A DNA stretch of 59,197 nt from Methylotetracoccus oryzae. Lineage in GTDB: Bacteria; Pseudomonadota; Gammaproteobacteria; Methylococcales; Methylococcaceae. The stretch is from NCBI RefSeq assembly GCF_006175985.1, contig NZ_SRSH01000027.1:1-59197 (forward strand). The letters are read 5' to 3'. The translations under genes and the position numbers were made by a program. This document shows positions 9,127 to 17,845 of the stretch, piece after piece. The notes under the pieces are model-generated. The model worked only from the letters and a program-made list of their open reading frames with translations. It was not told the origin of the DNA and searched no databases. Numbering within the stretch: position 1 is the stretch's first letter; each line of letters starts with the position of its first letter.

Positions 9127-9910
9127 TGCTAACGACAGTGATGCACTTGGTCGAAGACTATTGAGGATACGGAAAACCTTGCGCCGCGACTCGCGGATGA
9201 GCTGTTGCAGAAATTGGATGAGCATTTCGGCGTTAGGGGCCTTGCGATCCAGCATGAAGCCCATGATCCCTTGATTCCTGATTGCCGAAATCTGCTTGAT
9301 GGGCTCCCGTTTCGACTGCGAGAGCACCAGCACCGGCGCTTGACCCTTTGGGGCATAGCCGAGGGGGAATTCCTCAATTGACGAGATGGCTGTCTCGTCG
9401 CTCCAACAGATTTCTGTGCCTTCGCGCTTGACGCGGGCGGCGATGACGGGATAAGTCGCTGGCAGCCACTGTTGCAACACCGCCGGGTGTTGTTCGAACG
9501 CGCATTCCAAGGGACGCTGTCGGGTGAGCCTCCAGCGCGCCAGATAGACGCCGACCGTCCGCGCGGGGATTTCGATCCCAAAGTAGTCCTCGATCAACGC
9601 ACGCACCGCACATGCCGTCCAAGTGCATCGCGCAGTTTGATCTGCCTCAGTGTCTTGTCGACGACGCCGTGCCGATGCACGCCTGTTACTCCAGCGTCAG
9701 GCGCCGATATTAGCCCACAGTTCGGCTTTCGGCCGATAGGCCGGACTGCGTCGATGCGGCACGCGGCCCAACCCGTCCGACACCGTCGGTTAGCGTAACC
9801 CCCCAATTTCCAGGCAATCGCCGACGTCGACCTTCCCCGTCTAAAGGACCGCGCCGCGACCTGCCGTGACCTCTGTCGCGCAAAGGGCGGCAGCTTCCGC
9901 ACATCAGCAC
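9127..9910 (-). pseudogene. N-terminal half of older IS630-family transposase
   Basis: The readable part at 9606-9170 gives LIEDYFGIEIPARTVGVYLA, RREGTE-like KREGTEICWSDETAI (first catalytic Asp), GYAPKGQAPVLVLSQ and FLQQLIRESRRKVFRIL, in the order of IS630 transposases. At about 9155 the expected D-N-L-R-V-H-H motif is broken by a short insertion: LRP in one frame, VHH in another. Sequence upstream to about 9910 holds scattered out-of-frame helix-turn-helix remnants. The gene continues on the other side of the inserted element, at 8000 down to about 7795. Confidence 0.75.
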
Positions 9911-10132
9911 GTTCTGTTTCCCCCGCCATTTCTACAAAAATATGCGGTATTCGTCTGGCAAGATAATAGTTAAGGATCAGAGTCAACCCAGTCGGCCGCG
10001 AATTATCAGGCGCCAAGAGTCGGTAAAGGCCATCGTCTACGGAGGAAATCCGTCAGTGCTCGCGCCGTAAACTGCGCCGGTATGCCAGGTTGGTTAGATC
10101 TGTGTGCAGCGCGGCAAGGAAAAAGTCCTGTG

Positions 10133-10939
10133 TCAGGCTTTAAGCTTGGAGTAGGCTGGCAGTTTCCTGCTGATCAATACCTCAATAAGCTCCGCTCGTA
10201 TTCCGTGCGCGAGGTCGTCGAAATAAACAAGCGTCGTGAGTAGTCCACTGTGCGTTTCTATGAACGGCACAATGTCGTATCCCCAATCGATTGTCACAAG
10301 GGATCCGTTGGCATCGATCGGATTGCCGTGATAGTTCTCGGGGAGCAAATGCACGACATTACCGTTCCGGTCTCGCAAGGCTCGTACCTGGCTTTCCTTT
10401 TCTTTACGTACGATGGGGACGGTGAAAATGTGGGATCCCCCCGGCTTCAGGGTTCGGGCGATCTCCGCGAAGGCCTTGGCTGGGTCAAAAATGTGCTCCA
10501 TCACGTCCTGGGTCACGACCATATCGAAAGACTCATTGGGGAAGGACATGGCTTCGAGATTCTCGCAACGCCAGCCTGATGCATGTGTCTGGCCGGGCGG
10601 GATGTCAGGAAAAAAATGGCTTCCGATGTATTCACGGCACCCCTTCCTCAGCTTGACACTCGCTCCTCTGCCGCAGGGAGACGATTCGTGTACGCGGAAC
10701 TCACGCCAACTCGGGAAGAATCGCTCGATGGCCAACATGAGCGCTCGTTCTCTTGGAATGCTTCGACAGTTGGAACAGAGAAAGTGGTCTCGGAGCCAAG
10801 GGTGGAAAGACTCGAACGTGACACTGGAGTCGCAGGTGACACAGTAGCCTTTGGTCGAGAGAAAAGGTTCAGGGGACGGCCCTCTACCATCATTATTGTC
10901 GTCGAACGTCGCTCCGCCGTTCTCGCTCTTTTGAGTCAT
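10133..10939 (-). CDS. Class I SAM methyltransferase with N-terminal CxxC zinc-ribbon-like segment
   Basis: A protein of 268 residues. A Cys pair arrangement near the start (GYCVTCDSSVTF ... FLCSNCRSIPRER) looks like a small zinc ribbon. It is followed by a Methyltransf_11-type domain: EFRVHESSPCGRGASVKL, FDMVVTQDVMEHIFDPAKAF and ARTLKPGGSHIFTVPIV. The late GHEGNP-like motif reads YHGNPIDANGSLVTIDWGYD. I chose ATG 10939 (MTQKSENGG); the open frame extends to 11104, but that part covers DNA next to an IS relic and shows no conserved sequence. Similar proteins occur in O-antigen and capsule loci, acting on sugars or glycan-linked groups; the substrate here is unknown. It is isolated between transposon remains. 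Confidence 0.75.
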   Translation of the reverse strand: MTQKSENGGATFDDNNDGRGPSPEPFLSTKGYCVTCDSSVTFESFHPWLRDHFLCSNCRSIPRERALMLAIERFFPSWREFRVHESSPCGRGASVKLRKGCREYIGSHFFPDIPPGQTHASGWRCENLEAMSFPNESFDMVVTQDVMEHIFDPAKAFAEIARTLKPGGSHIFTVPIVRKEKESQVRALRDRNGNVVHLLPENYHGNPIDANGSLVTIDWGYDIVPFIETHSGLLTTLVYFDDLAHGIRAELIEVLISRKLPAYSKLKA

Positions 10940-11204
10940 TTTAATCGCTCCACGCAGGTTTGTTCGATTAGGCACGCTGCAAGCATTAACAACGCAGTAA
11001 GACATCTCCAAAAACCTTGCAAGAGCCGATGGCGCGGCCAGGAGACACGCTGCAGGTGCTTGACAGCCCAGTATCTCCGGCTTTTTTCCGTGGAGTGGTT
11101 CCATTTGAAGCCCGAAATCACCGTTTTCGCGGATTTCAGGCGCTTCTCGTGCGAAATACGGTGACCAAGCCCAAGGTTTTCAGTCTGCACAACCGAGTTA
11201 GGTG

Positions 11205-12033
11205 ATAGGTCGCATTTTTCCAGTGGAGCAGTGGCGTGGTGGGAGCCAAGCCGATACAGCGCGAGCCCCTCGCCGTCCAGTTGTTCCAAGGCGGCAAACA
11301 AGTGCTCCATGCGCACCCCGGCTCTGGGTGATGCGGGTGTTACGGAGTTTTGGCATTCCAAATAATGGCTTGCCTTGGCGCGCTTTTCGGTGCAGAGGGC
11401 CGCGGTGTTCTTCTTCCGTCGTGTCGCAGGCGCACACTCACTGGGCGTGGCCTGTTGTTGGAGAACCTCGGCTTCGTCGTTACCGATCCGTTGCCGCGGA
11501 ACCGGGATCAGACTGACATCCATGATCTGCCCAACCCGTGCAGGGTGGCCGTGCTTCGCCAGCTCTCGATTGGCTGCGTCAAACAGGGTGTCCGTCGCGC
11601 CCGCGGTGATCAGGCGCTTCCGGCACGCCCGTCGCGTTGTGCTATCCGGAATCTGAGTGCTGTGCCGCAACCTAGAGAAGTATTGGAGACACAACCGATT
11701 GAGCAGGTGGAATTCCATCTGCTCACCTTTGAGATTGTACAGTCGCAGCAGCAAGAGCCCACGCACCATAATGTCGGTCGGAAACGGCGGACGTCCATCG
11801 CGTTCCCGACCAGGACGCGGGAGGGCCTGGTCGATCGCCGCCGCCAGCGTAGCGAAATGAAACTGCCCATTCAGCACTCGCAGAAAATCCCCCAACCGAT
11901 TGATTTTCGACCCCGCCCTCCTTCGCGGCAAACAGCATCTCTTTGATCGTCGGCTCGCTCGGCTGTCTATCGACGATGCGATTCTCTCATGACGTAGGTT
12001 TCTCGAGGTGTCCATAAGGGCCCGCGGCCACAC
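11205..12033 (-). pseudogene. IS5-family transposase with central deletion
   Basis: The minus strand reads RDGRPPFPTDIMVRGLLLLR, LYNLKGEQMEFHLLNRLCLQ, FDAANRELAKHGHPARVGQI and MDVSLIPVPRQRI, the N-terminal half of an IS5-group transposase with the first catalytic Asp in the last block. After a region matching the basic stretch (RRKKNTAALCTEKRAKASHY), the sequence jumps to the C-terminus (VRMEHLFAALEQLDGEGL), so the part carrying the second catalytic residue is missing. An in-frame extension to 10936 beyond the family end is not conserved. It differs from the IS5 fragment at position 1. Confidence 0.75.
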
Positions 12034-12230
12034 AGCTTAGCCCCGAAAGCTTACAGGGATCGGGTCCCTTGAGGCAGGGACTCTGAGAAAGTTATTTTGC
12101 GATAACGACTTAATCAAGAGCTCCGGAGGGGTTCGATGCCGAAACATCGTAGCTCTGAGCGCCTTGAGTTTGGAAGGGTGGCAGCCAGCTTGCGCTGGTA
12201 ACACGCCTCCCGGGGTGATAGCCTTTTCCG

Positions 12231-14336
12231 ATGTCCATACGTCTTTACTCCGCGGTTGTCGACGCCATCGGCCCATTCCCACTCCAGGCCCGGTACCTGG
12301 TGTGGTCCTTGACCGAGCTTGCGGGGGTCTCGCCGCGGCAGATCGTTCTGCATGTCGTGAATGCTGCGGCCGACCCAGGGATTCTTGCCCGCTTGTCGGA
12401 CTTGAACGTCGACATCGTGCCGGTAGATGCATACCCGGATCACCCTTACTGCAACAAGCTTCAGCAACTGCCCTGCCTGGCTGAGCGCATTTTCGATGAC
12501 GTTGTGCTGCTCGACTGCGACGTCATTGTCCTGGAAGAACCGCCACTGGCGACCGGCTGCGCCATGGGCAAGCCCGTGGACTTCGAACGCCCAGGCATCG
12601 CTATCGTCGAGCGACTCTTCGCTGAAGCAGGGCTCCCGCTGATACCAGCCGTCGCCGATGTCGACGGTGGGAAAACCGTTCGCGGCAACGTGAACGGCGG
12701 GGTCTATCTGATATCTCGAGATGTCTTCGCGCCCCTCGCGTCCGAATGGCGCAAGTGGGCCGCTTGGTGCCTGAAGCGTCGCGCCGTGTTCGACGATCAA
12801 TGGATGCATATTGACCAGATTGCCTTTGCCATGGCAATTACCGCTCTCCGGACACCGTTTGCCGATCTCGAGCGGCGCTACAATGTGCCGACCCATGTGC
12901 GCCAGCCACCTGCGCTCGACTGCGACCCAGCGATCCTGCATTATCACCAAGCCCTGGATGATCAGTTTTTCTTGCGTCCAGTGCCAGACCTACCCAAAGT
13001 CAACACTGCTATCAATGAAGTGAATCGCCGCTTGGAAAACTGGAGACGGGAGCACTTCGACAACAGCGCCTTTTGGAATGCGAGATACTTGTCAAACCCG
13101 CGGCTCGGCTCAGGGGTCGGCTCCCGCGGGGCGACACTTGCCGTCAAGCGCCGCCTGCTCGCTAAGGTTGTTGAGCTCCTGGGGGCACGCACTGTTCTCG
13201 ACATAGGCGGTGGCGACGGGCAAACGGTGTCCGAGTTGCCTTCTACCATCGGGGTCCATGCAGCCGACCTGGCGGTTGCAGCCCGGCCCCTTTATCTCCA
13301 GGCTAACCCGCACGCGACCTGGGTACAACACGACATCACCGACGCGCCGCTCCAGACGAGCGCGGACCTGCTCATCTGCTTCGACTTACTCATTCATCTG
13401 TCGAGCCAACGGGAATATCGGGCGGCGATTCGGCACCTACTGGCCCAGGGCAAGCCGGTATTGCTTTCCGGCTTCGACGACCAACCCGTCGCGACGGGTC
13501 CAATGACTTATTTCCACGAGGCTTTGTCCGAATCACTTTCGAACGAAGGATTCATGCCCATTCCGGTCGGCGCGTATCGTGGACTGTTGGCTTGTGTTGC
13601 GCTGCCGGCGCATTCGGCCCGGGCAGCCCGGGACATCACGGATGCGACTCTGCGCCGCGCCGCCCCATTGGTGGACGATCCGCTCCTGCTGCTTGAAGCC
13701 TTGTGCGTCTCCCGCGCAAAGCTCGGCTTCTTTCCCAATCATCTGCCGCGCTGCATCGAGTATCCCTGGATCATACAACGCCTTGCCGGTCGTCGGGATC
13801 TACGGATCATCGAGGCTGGCGCCGGAGTTAGTGTGCTGCCCTTCTTGCTTGCTGATCGTGGGCACTCCGTCATTACAGCCGACCCACATCCGACTCGGCG
13901 GAACGACACATCCCCCGAGTCCTGGAACGAATGGGGATTCCTTGATTACGCGGAACTGGATCCGCGAATTCGTTCTGTGAATATTGCGTACCAGGATCTG
14001 GAACTCCATGGCGAGTTGGTGGACGCCGTTGTCAGCGTCAGCGTCATAGAGCATCTTACACGAGACACTCGACTCGCATGGATCAGCAAAGCCTTTCATC
14101 AATTGAAACCGGGCGGCTCGATCGTCTTGACTGTAGACACTGTGCCCTTCACGCGGAACTTGTGGTGTTACTCCGAGGGCCGTGAGGTGGAGGACCCGGT
14201 GCTCCACGGCACCCTCGACAGCATGCTGCAAGAGTTGGCAGAAGCCGGTTTTAAAGAGTTTGTTGTTGAGCATGCCCAATGGCTGCCTCAGTCACGCGTC
14301 GGAATGGGCCGTATCGAGGCCCGTAAACCGCAATAA
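12231..14336 (+). CDS. Three-domain glycosyltransferase-methyltransferase-methyltransferase
   Basis: A protein of 701 residues. Residues 1 to about 270 form a GT8-like domain (glycogenin/LgtC type): VVLLDCDVIVLEEPP carries the DxD metal motif at 95-97, and NVNGGVYLISRDVFAPL and ILHYHQALDDQF follow. Residues about 300-440 are a first class I methyltransferase with TVLDIGGGDGQTVSELPSTI. Residues about 500-695 are a second one with RIIEAGAGVSVLPFLLADRG, VDAVVSVSVIEHLTRDTRL and HQLKPGGSIVLTVDTVPF. ATG 12231 is used; no strong ribosome site precedes it. No frameshift is visible, so the fusion is real in this assembly. The domain set suggests transfer of a sugar and two methylation steps on a glycan, perhaps at a chain end near the exporter genes; this is inference. 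Confidence 0.8.
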   Translation: MSIRLYSAVVDAIGPFPLQARYLVWSLTELAGVSPRQIVLHVVNAAADPGILARLSDLNVDIVPVDAYPDHPYCNKLQQLPCLAERIFDDVVLLDCDVIVLEEPPLATGCAMGKPVDFERPGIAIVERLFAEAGLPLIPAVADVDGGKTVRGNVNGGVYLISRDVFAPLASEWRKWAAWCLKRRAVFDDQWMHIDQIAFAMAITALRTPFADLERRYNVPTHVRQPPALDCDPAILHYHQALDDQFFLRPVPDLPKVNTAINEVNRRLENWRREHFDNSAFWNARYLSNPRLGSGVGSRGATLAVKRRLLAKVVELLGARTVLDIGGGDGQTVSELPSTIGVHAADLAVAARPLYLQANPHATWVQHDITDAPLQTSADLLICFDLLIHLSSQREYRAAIRHLLAQGKPVLLSGFDDQPVATGPMTYFHEALSESLSNEGFMPIPVGAYRGLLACVALPAHSARAARDITDATLRRAAPLVDDPLLLLEALCVSRAKLGFFPNHLPRCIEYPWIIQRLAGRRDLRIIEAGAGVSVLPFLLADRGHSVITADPHPTRRNDTSPESWNEWGFLDYAELDPRIRSVNIAYQDLELHGELVDAVVSVSVIEHLTRDTRLAWISKAFHQLKPGGSIVLTVDTVPFTRNLWCYSEGREVEDPVLHGTLDSMLQELAEAGFKEFVVEHAQWLPQSRVGMGRIEARKPQ

Positions 14337-15198
14337 CGATCAACTGCTAGACAGGGGGCAATCCTCGCAAACCTGGTCGCCCCGGTTTGCCAAGCGTTCC
14401 GTCGATGACGGTGAAGACGGCAAATATTGCTGTCATACATCCTGCCTTGATCTGCGGCTGATTGACTGCGGGCCCTGATTGAATCGGTCACTGATGCCTG
14501 CTCGACTTAGCGATCTCGAGGATCTCTTAGAGAAGCGGTGTTTGCCAGTCACGGTCTGACCTACCCCGCCATCACCTCATGATTGCCTGAGCAATCTGTT
14601 AGGAAGGGAGTGTCACAAATTCTGTGTGTGAGGGGTTCAGGGAAAGGTCTTGTGATCACCGGATGAAGCGTTCTTCGTTGAGTATCGCAAACTGATTCAT
14701 GGCGGTCTTCCAGCCGTGCGCGGGGCGCCCCCAGTCTGCGGTCACGACTTTAACCGCAGCGGACAGCCTGGGACCTTTGGAGCACTTACCTTCATTCACA
14801 ATAGGCCGTCTGTAGTCGCCGCTGAGCACAGGTTGAGTTGCGCCTCGACGGGCGTTCGGACAAAATGCGTGCCTGCTGTCAGATGGCGAATTCGGGCGGC
14901 TTGGCATGAGCTATCCGTGTCTGAATCGCGCCGATGACACTTTCAGGACGAGAGGGCGAGGTCAGGCTGGTCTCGCACAAGCTGTAAAGCGTTGTCGGCC
15001 CGATAAGCGCCAGTGGTCGCAGCGGCCTTTGTCGGGTTGCGCGACGAACGGGGGAACTCCCGGTCGCCTGCTGCTGTTTCGGTTTCAGCGGCTATCGCTG
15101 CTGGCGCTTCGTTGCCGGAATACTTTAATGAGCGCCCCGCTTTTGTCAGCTAGGCAACGGCCGCTATAACTCGGACCTCCCAATCGACCATTCGATCC
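14337..15198. other. Long intergenic region, mostly relic DNA
   Basis: Apart from the transposase C-terminus at 14656-14790, no coding sequence can be supported here. Short open frames on both strands lack any recognisable motif. The right end must contain the promoter of the exporter genes, but no clear -35/-10 pair was found. Confidence 0.45.
14656..14790 (-). pseudogene. Transposase C-terminus, IS256-like
   Basis: The minus strand ends with LSAAVKVVTADWGRPAHGWK then TAMNQFAILNEERFIR and a stop. The pattern W-x-x-P-x-x-x-W-K-x-A-(M/L)-N-Q-F-A-I-x-x-x-x-R is the C-terminal signature of IS256-family transposases. Nothing upstream in any frame continues the family, so only the tail remains. 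Confidence 0.55.
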
Positions 15199-15987
15199 AT
15201 GAACCAACTTCGTCTGGCCTTCGCAGACCTTGCCGACGGCTTAAGGGCCTGGCCCATCTGGGGCATGCTGGGATGGCAGGACGTCCGGCAGCGCTATCGC
15301 CGTTCAATCCTCGGTCCGTTGTGGCTGACCCTTAGCATGGGTGTCATGGTCGGTGCGCTTGGGTACGTCTACGGCGATCTCTTCAAGACGCCGCTCGATG
15401 ACTATCTGCCGTTTCTGACGGTCGGCTTTGTCGCGTGGAATTTGATTTCGACGCTCGTCATTGACAGTTGTACGGCATTCATCGGCGCTACGGGCTACAT
15501 TCGCCAGCTGCGATTACCTGTGTCGCTTTATCTGTTTCGACTGTGCTGGCGCAATCTGATCATCTTCTTCCACAATGCGCTGGTGTTCGTAGCCGTCGCC
15601 CTGATTTTCAAGGTCGTGCCGACATGGCAGCTCCTTTGGTTGCTTCCCGGTCTGGCGATCATCCTCTACACGGGCTTTTGGTCCGGTCTGGTGCTCGGCG
15701 CGCTGTGCGCGCGCTTCCGAGACATCCCGCAAGTCGTGTCCAGTCTGGTGCAGGTCGTCTTCTTCATGACCCCGATCCTCTGGAAGCCCGAGCTGTTGAC
15801 CAGCCGCCCCGTGTTCGTGCAGGAAAACCCCTTCTTCCACTTCGTCGAGTTGATCCGGGGCCCCATGCTGGGTAACGGGATTTCGCTCCAGACCTGGGCG
15901 GTGACCCTGGGTTGCGCACTGCTGGGTTCCCTGGTGGCTTTCTTCATGTTTGCCCGGCTTCGCCGCCGCATCGCATTCTGGGTGTAG
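15199..15987 (+). CDS. wzm: ABC-2 type polysaccharide export permease (Wzm-like)
   Basis: A protein of 262 residues, the usual length for Wzm/KpsM permeases. Near the start, LGWQDVRQRYRRSILGPLWL is the amphipathic entry motif of this family. About six hydrophobic helices follow, including FLTVGFVAWNLISTLVIDSC and LWLLPGLAIILYTGFWSGLV, and the family motif RFRDIPQVVSSLVQVVFFMT-P precedes the last helices. It would form the inner-membrane channel carrying a finished glycan (O-antigen, capsule or similar) to the periplasm, paired with the ATPase that starts four bases after its stop. The glycan genes upstream are the natural suppliers of its substrate. Confidence 0.9.
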   Translation: MNQLRLAFADLADGLRAWPIWGMLGWQDVRQRYRRSILGPLWLTLSMGVMVGALGYVYGDLFKTPLDDYLPFLTVGFVAWNLISTLVIDSCTAFIGATGYIRQLRLPVSLYLFRLCWRNLIIFFHNALVFVAVALIFKVVPTWQLLWLLPGLAIILYTGFWSGLVLGALCARFRDIPQVVSSLVQVVFFMTPILWKPELLTSRPVFVQENPFFHFVELIRGPMLGNGISLQTWAVTLGCALLGSLVAFFMFARLRRRIAFWV

Positions 15988-15991
15988 TTCA

Positions 15992-16747
15992 GTGGCGCAT
16001 ATCACCGTACAGAACGTTTCGCTGGATTTTCCGCTGTTCGGCGCCGGCAGTCGCTCGCTGAAAAAGGCGATAGTGCGTATCGGCAGCGGCGGGCGCGTGG
16101 CGCGCGAGTCGAACGATACCGTTGTCGTCAAGGCGCTCCGGGATCTGTCCTTCACGATATCGCACGGGGAACGTGTCGGCCTGGTGGGGCCCAACGGTGC
16201 CGGGAAGTCGACCCTGCTGCGCGTCCTGTCCGGGATCTTCGAGCCGGGCCAGGGCACGGTCAAGCTGCAAGGGCGGGCCGCGGCGCTATTCGATCCCTCG
16301 CTCGGCATGGACATGGAGGCGAGCGGCTACGAGAACATCTTTTTGCGCGGTTTGCTGATGGGACTTTCCAGGGATGAACTGCGGGAAAAGACGGAAGAAA
16401 TCGCCCGGTTCACGGAACTCGGGGAGTATCTGGATATGCCGGTCCGCGCCTACTCCAGCGGTATGTTGCTGCGACTGGCGTTCGCGGTCTCGACCAGCTT
16501 CGTGCCGGAGATCCTGTTGATGGACGAATGGATCGGCGCCGGCGACGCCCGGTTTCTGGACAAGGCTCAGGAACGGCTGGAGGGCCTGGTGCGTCAGTCC
16601 GGCATCCTGGTTCTGGCGTCGCACTCGGAGGAAATCATTCGGCGTCTGTGCAACCGTGCGTTCCTGCTCGAAGGTGGTCGGCTGCTGGCCTCCGGCACGC
16701 CGGACGAGGTCTTCGCACTTTACAACGCTCGCGGCGCAGCGGACTAA
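15992..16747 (+). CDS. wzt: ABC polysaccharide export ATPase (Wzt/KpsT-like)
   Basis: A protein of 251 residues starting at GTG 15992 (AHITVQNVSLDFPLFGAGS), just after the wzm stop; no ATG is better placed. Walker A is GLVGPNGAGKSTLLR, the signature region is VRAYSSGMLLRLAFAV, Walker B is EILLMDEWIGAGD and the H-loop is LVLASHSEEII. All key ATPase residues are present. The protein ends right after the nucleotide-binding domain (LYNARGAAD) and lacks the C-terminal carbohydrate-binding extension found in Wzt proteins that recognise modified O-antigen ends, so it is of the KpsT-like short type. Together with wzm it forms the exporter. Confidence 0.9.
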   Translation: MAHITVQNVSLDFPLFGAGSRSLKKAIVRIGSGGRVARESNDTVVVKALRDLSFTISHGERVGLVGPNGAGKSTLLRVLSGIFEPGQGTVKLQGRAAALFDPSLGMDMEASGYENIFLRGLLMGLSRDELREKTEEIARFTELGEYLDMPVRAYSSGMLLRLAFAVSTSFVPEILLMDEWIGAGDARFLDKAQERLEGLVRQSGILVLASHSEEIIRRLCNRAFLLEGGRLLASGTPDEVFALYNARGAAD

Positions 16748-16863
16748 CTCTTCTCGACAAGTCTTCCCGAGGGGAGGGGCTCGCGTAACCCGGTTCCGGC
16801 GATGCGGTGTCCTTTCCTCCTTTCCCGCGTTGCCAGCTCACGTGCCAGCGCGCCGGCCTCTCG

Positions 16864-17742
16864 CTAAACCCCCGGCAACAGAAACGGGTTCAGCCCAAAC
16901 CGCGCGTAGCCCGCCTCCGCCATCATCACGTCCAGGCCAAGCGTCGCCAGGTCATCGGCGAAGGACTCAAGCCCGGGGTGCTTTTCTTGATCCAGGATTT
17001 TCGTATAGGTCTTGCAGTCGTCGCAGGCTTCGGCCCGCACGCCCGCGTCGGAATCCTGGACGTGGTAGTAGCCGATGCGGCCGCTTGCCCCACACCAGAC
17101 GCAGCGGATCCGGGGCAGGTTCCACTGCGTTGAACAAAGCGAACAGCACAGGTAGCGCAGTCCTTGCGTGTTGCCACCGGCCAGCAGCACGCTGCTGACG
17201 GGCGCCGAACCACACGCTGGACAGCCCCGCGGGCTCCGGTCGGGGTCCAGAGCGACGGGGTCCAGTTGTGCGGCTGCGGCGGTCCAGACCACTTGCAGTG
17301 CCGCGGCCAACAGCGCTGCGTCGCTGCGGTCCAGTTGGTTCGGATTGCCTGAAAGCAGCGCAACGGCGAAATCCTGCAGCGCTTCCGGCGGTTGTTGTCC
17401 GAGGCGTGCGATACAGGCTCCGATGGGCTCATCCGGCACCTGCAACGCATTCAGCAGCGCGCGCAGCGCCGTCAGCCAGATGTCGGGAAGAGGGGCATCC
17501 GCGCCGAGCGGGACAGGCCCAGCCCTCAGGATCGGCTGTAATACGCCGGTCGCCAGCGTCGAGCAGACGCTTTGCTGCGCGTCGGCAATCTGTGCCAGTA
17601 GTGCGAGGAACGGGGACAAACCGCTTTCCATCGAGGCCAGTGCCCGCAAACGCTGTGCCCGCGCGCTGAATACCTTCGCCGCGTCGGGCTGCAGGACTCG
17701 GGCATACCCGGTGCCGTCACTGGACGCAGCGTTCAGTGCCAC
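16864..17742 (-). CDS. fdhE: Formate dehydrogenase accessory protein FdhE
   Basis: A protein of 292 residues from GTG 17742, chosen because AGGA lies 9 bases upstream and the family match (YARVLQPDAAKVFSARAQRL) begins soon after; the frame is open to 17901 without conserved sequence. The C-terminal half has the rubredoxin-like CxxC motifs of FdhE: RGCPACGSAPVSS, YLCCSLCSTQW, RCVWCGASGRIGYY and ACDDCKTYTKIL. FdhE binds iron and helps mature respiratory formate dehydrogenases before Tat export. No fdh structural genes are in this window, so the target enzyme is encoded elsewhere. It converges with wzt. Confidence 0.9.
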   Translation of the reverse strand: MALNAASSDGTGYARVLQPDAAKVFSARAQRLRALASMESGLSPFLALLAQIADAQQSVCSTLATGVLQPILRAGPVPLGADAPLPDIWLTALRALLNALQVPDEPIGACIARLGQQPPEALQDFAVALLSGNPNQLDRSDAALLAAALQVVWTAAAAQLDPVALDPDRSPRGCPACGSAPVSSVLLAGGNTQGLRYLCCSLCSTQWNLPRIRCVWCGASGRIGYYHVQDSDAGVRAEACDDCKTYTKILDQEKHPGLESFADDLATLGLDVMMAEAGYARFGLNPFLLPGV

Positions 17743-17845
17743 GGTGCCCGTCCTGCCGGCGGACGGCCGGAAGCATGCCGGTGGGCGCCCGCCGAGGTTG
17801 GGAATCCGCCGATGCGGGTCATCGCGGCGGAGATACGGGTGTCCA

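Noticed and set aside
10940..11204. Extension of IS5 relic and methyltransferase frames through this stretch
   Set aside because: Neither frame has family similarity here. It is most likely non-coding DNA between the relic and the methyltransferase promoter.
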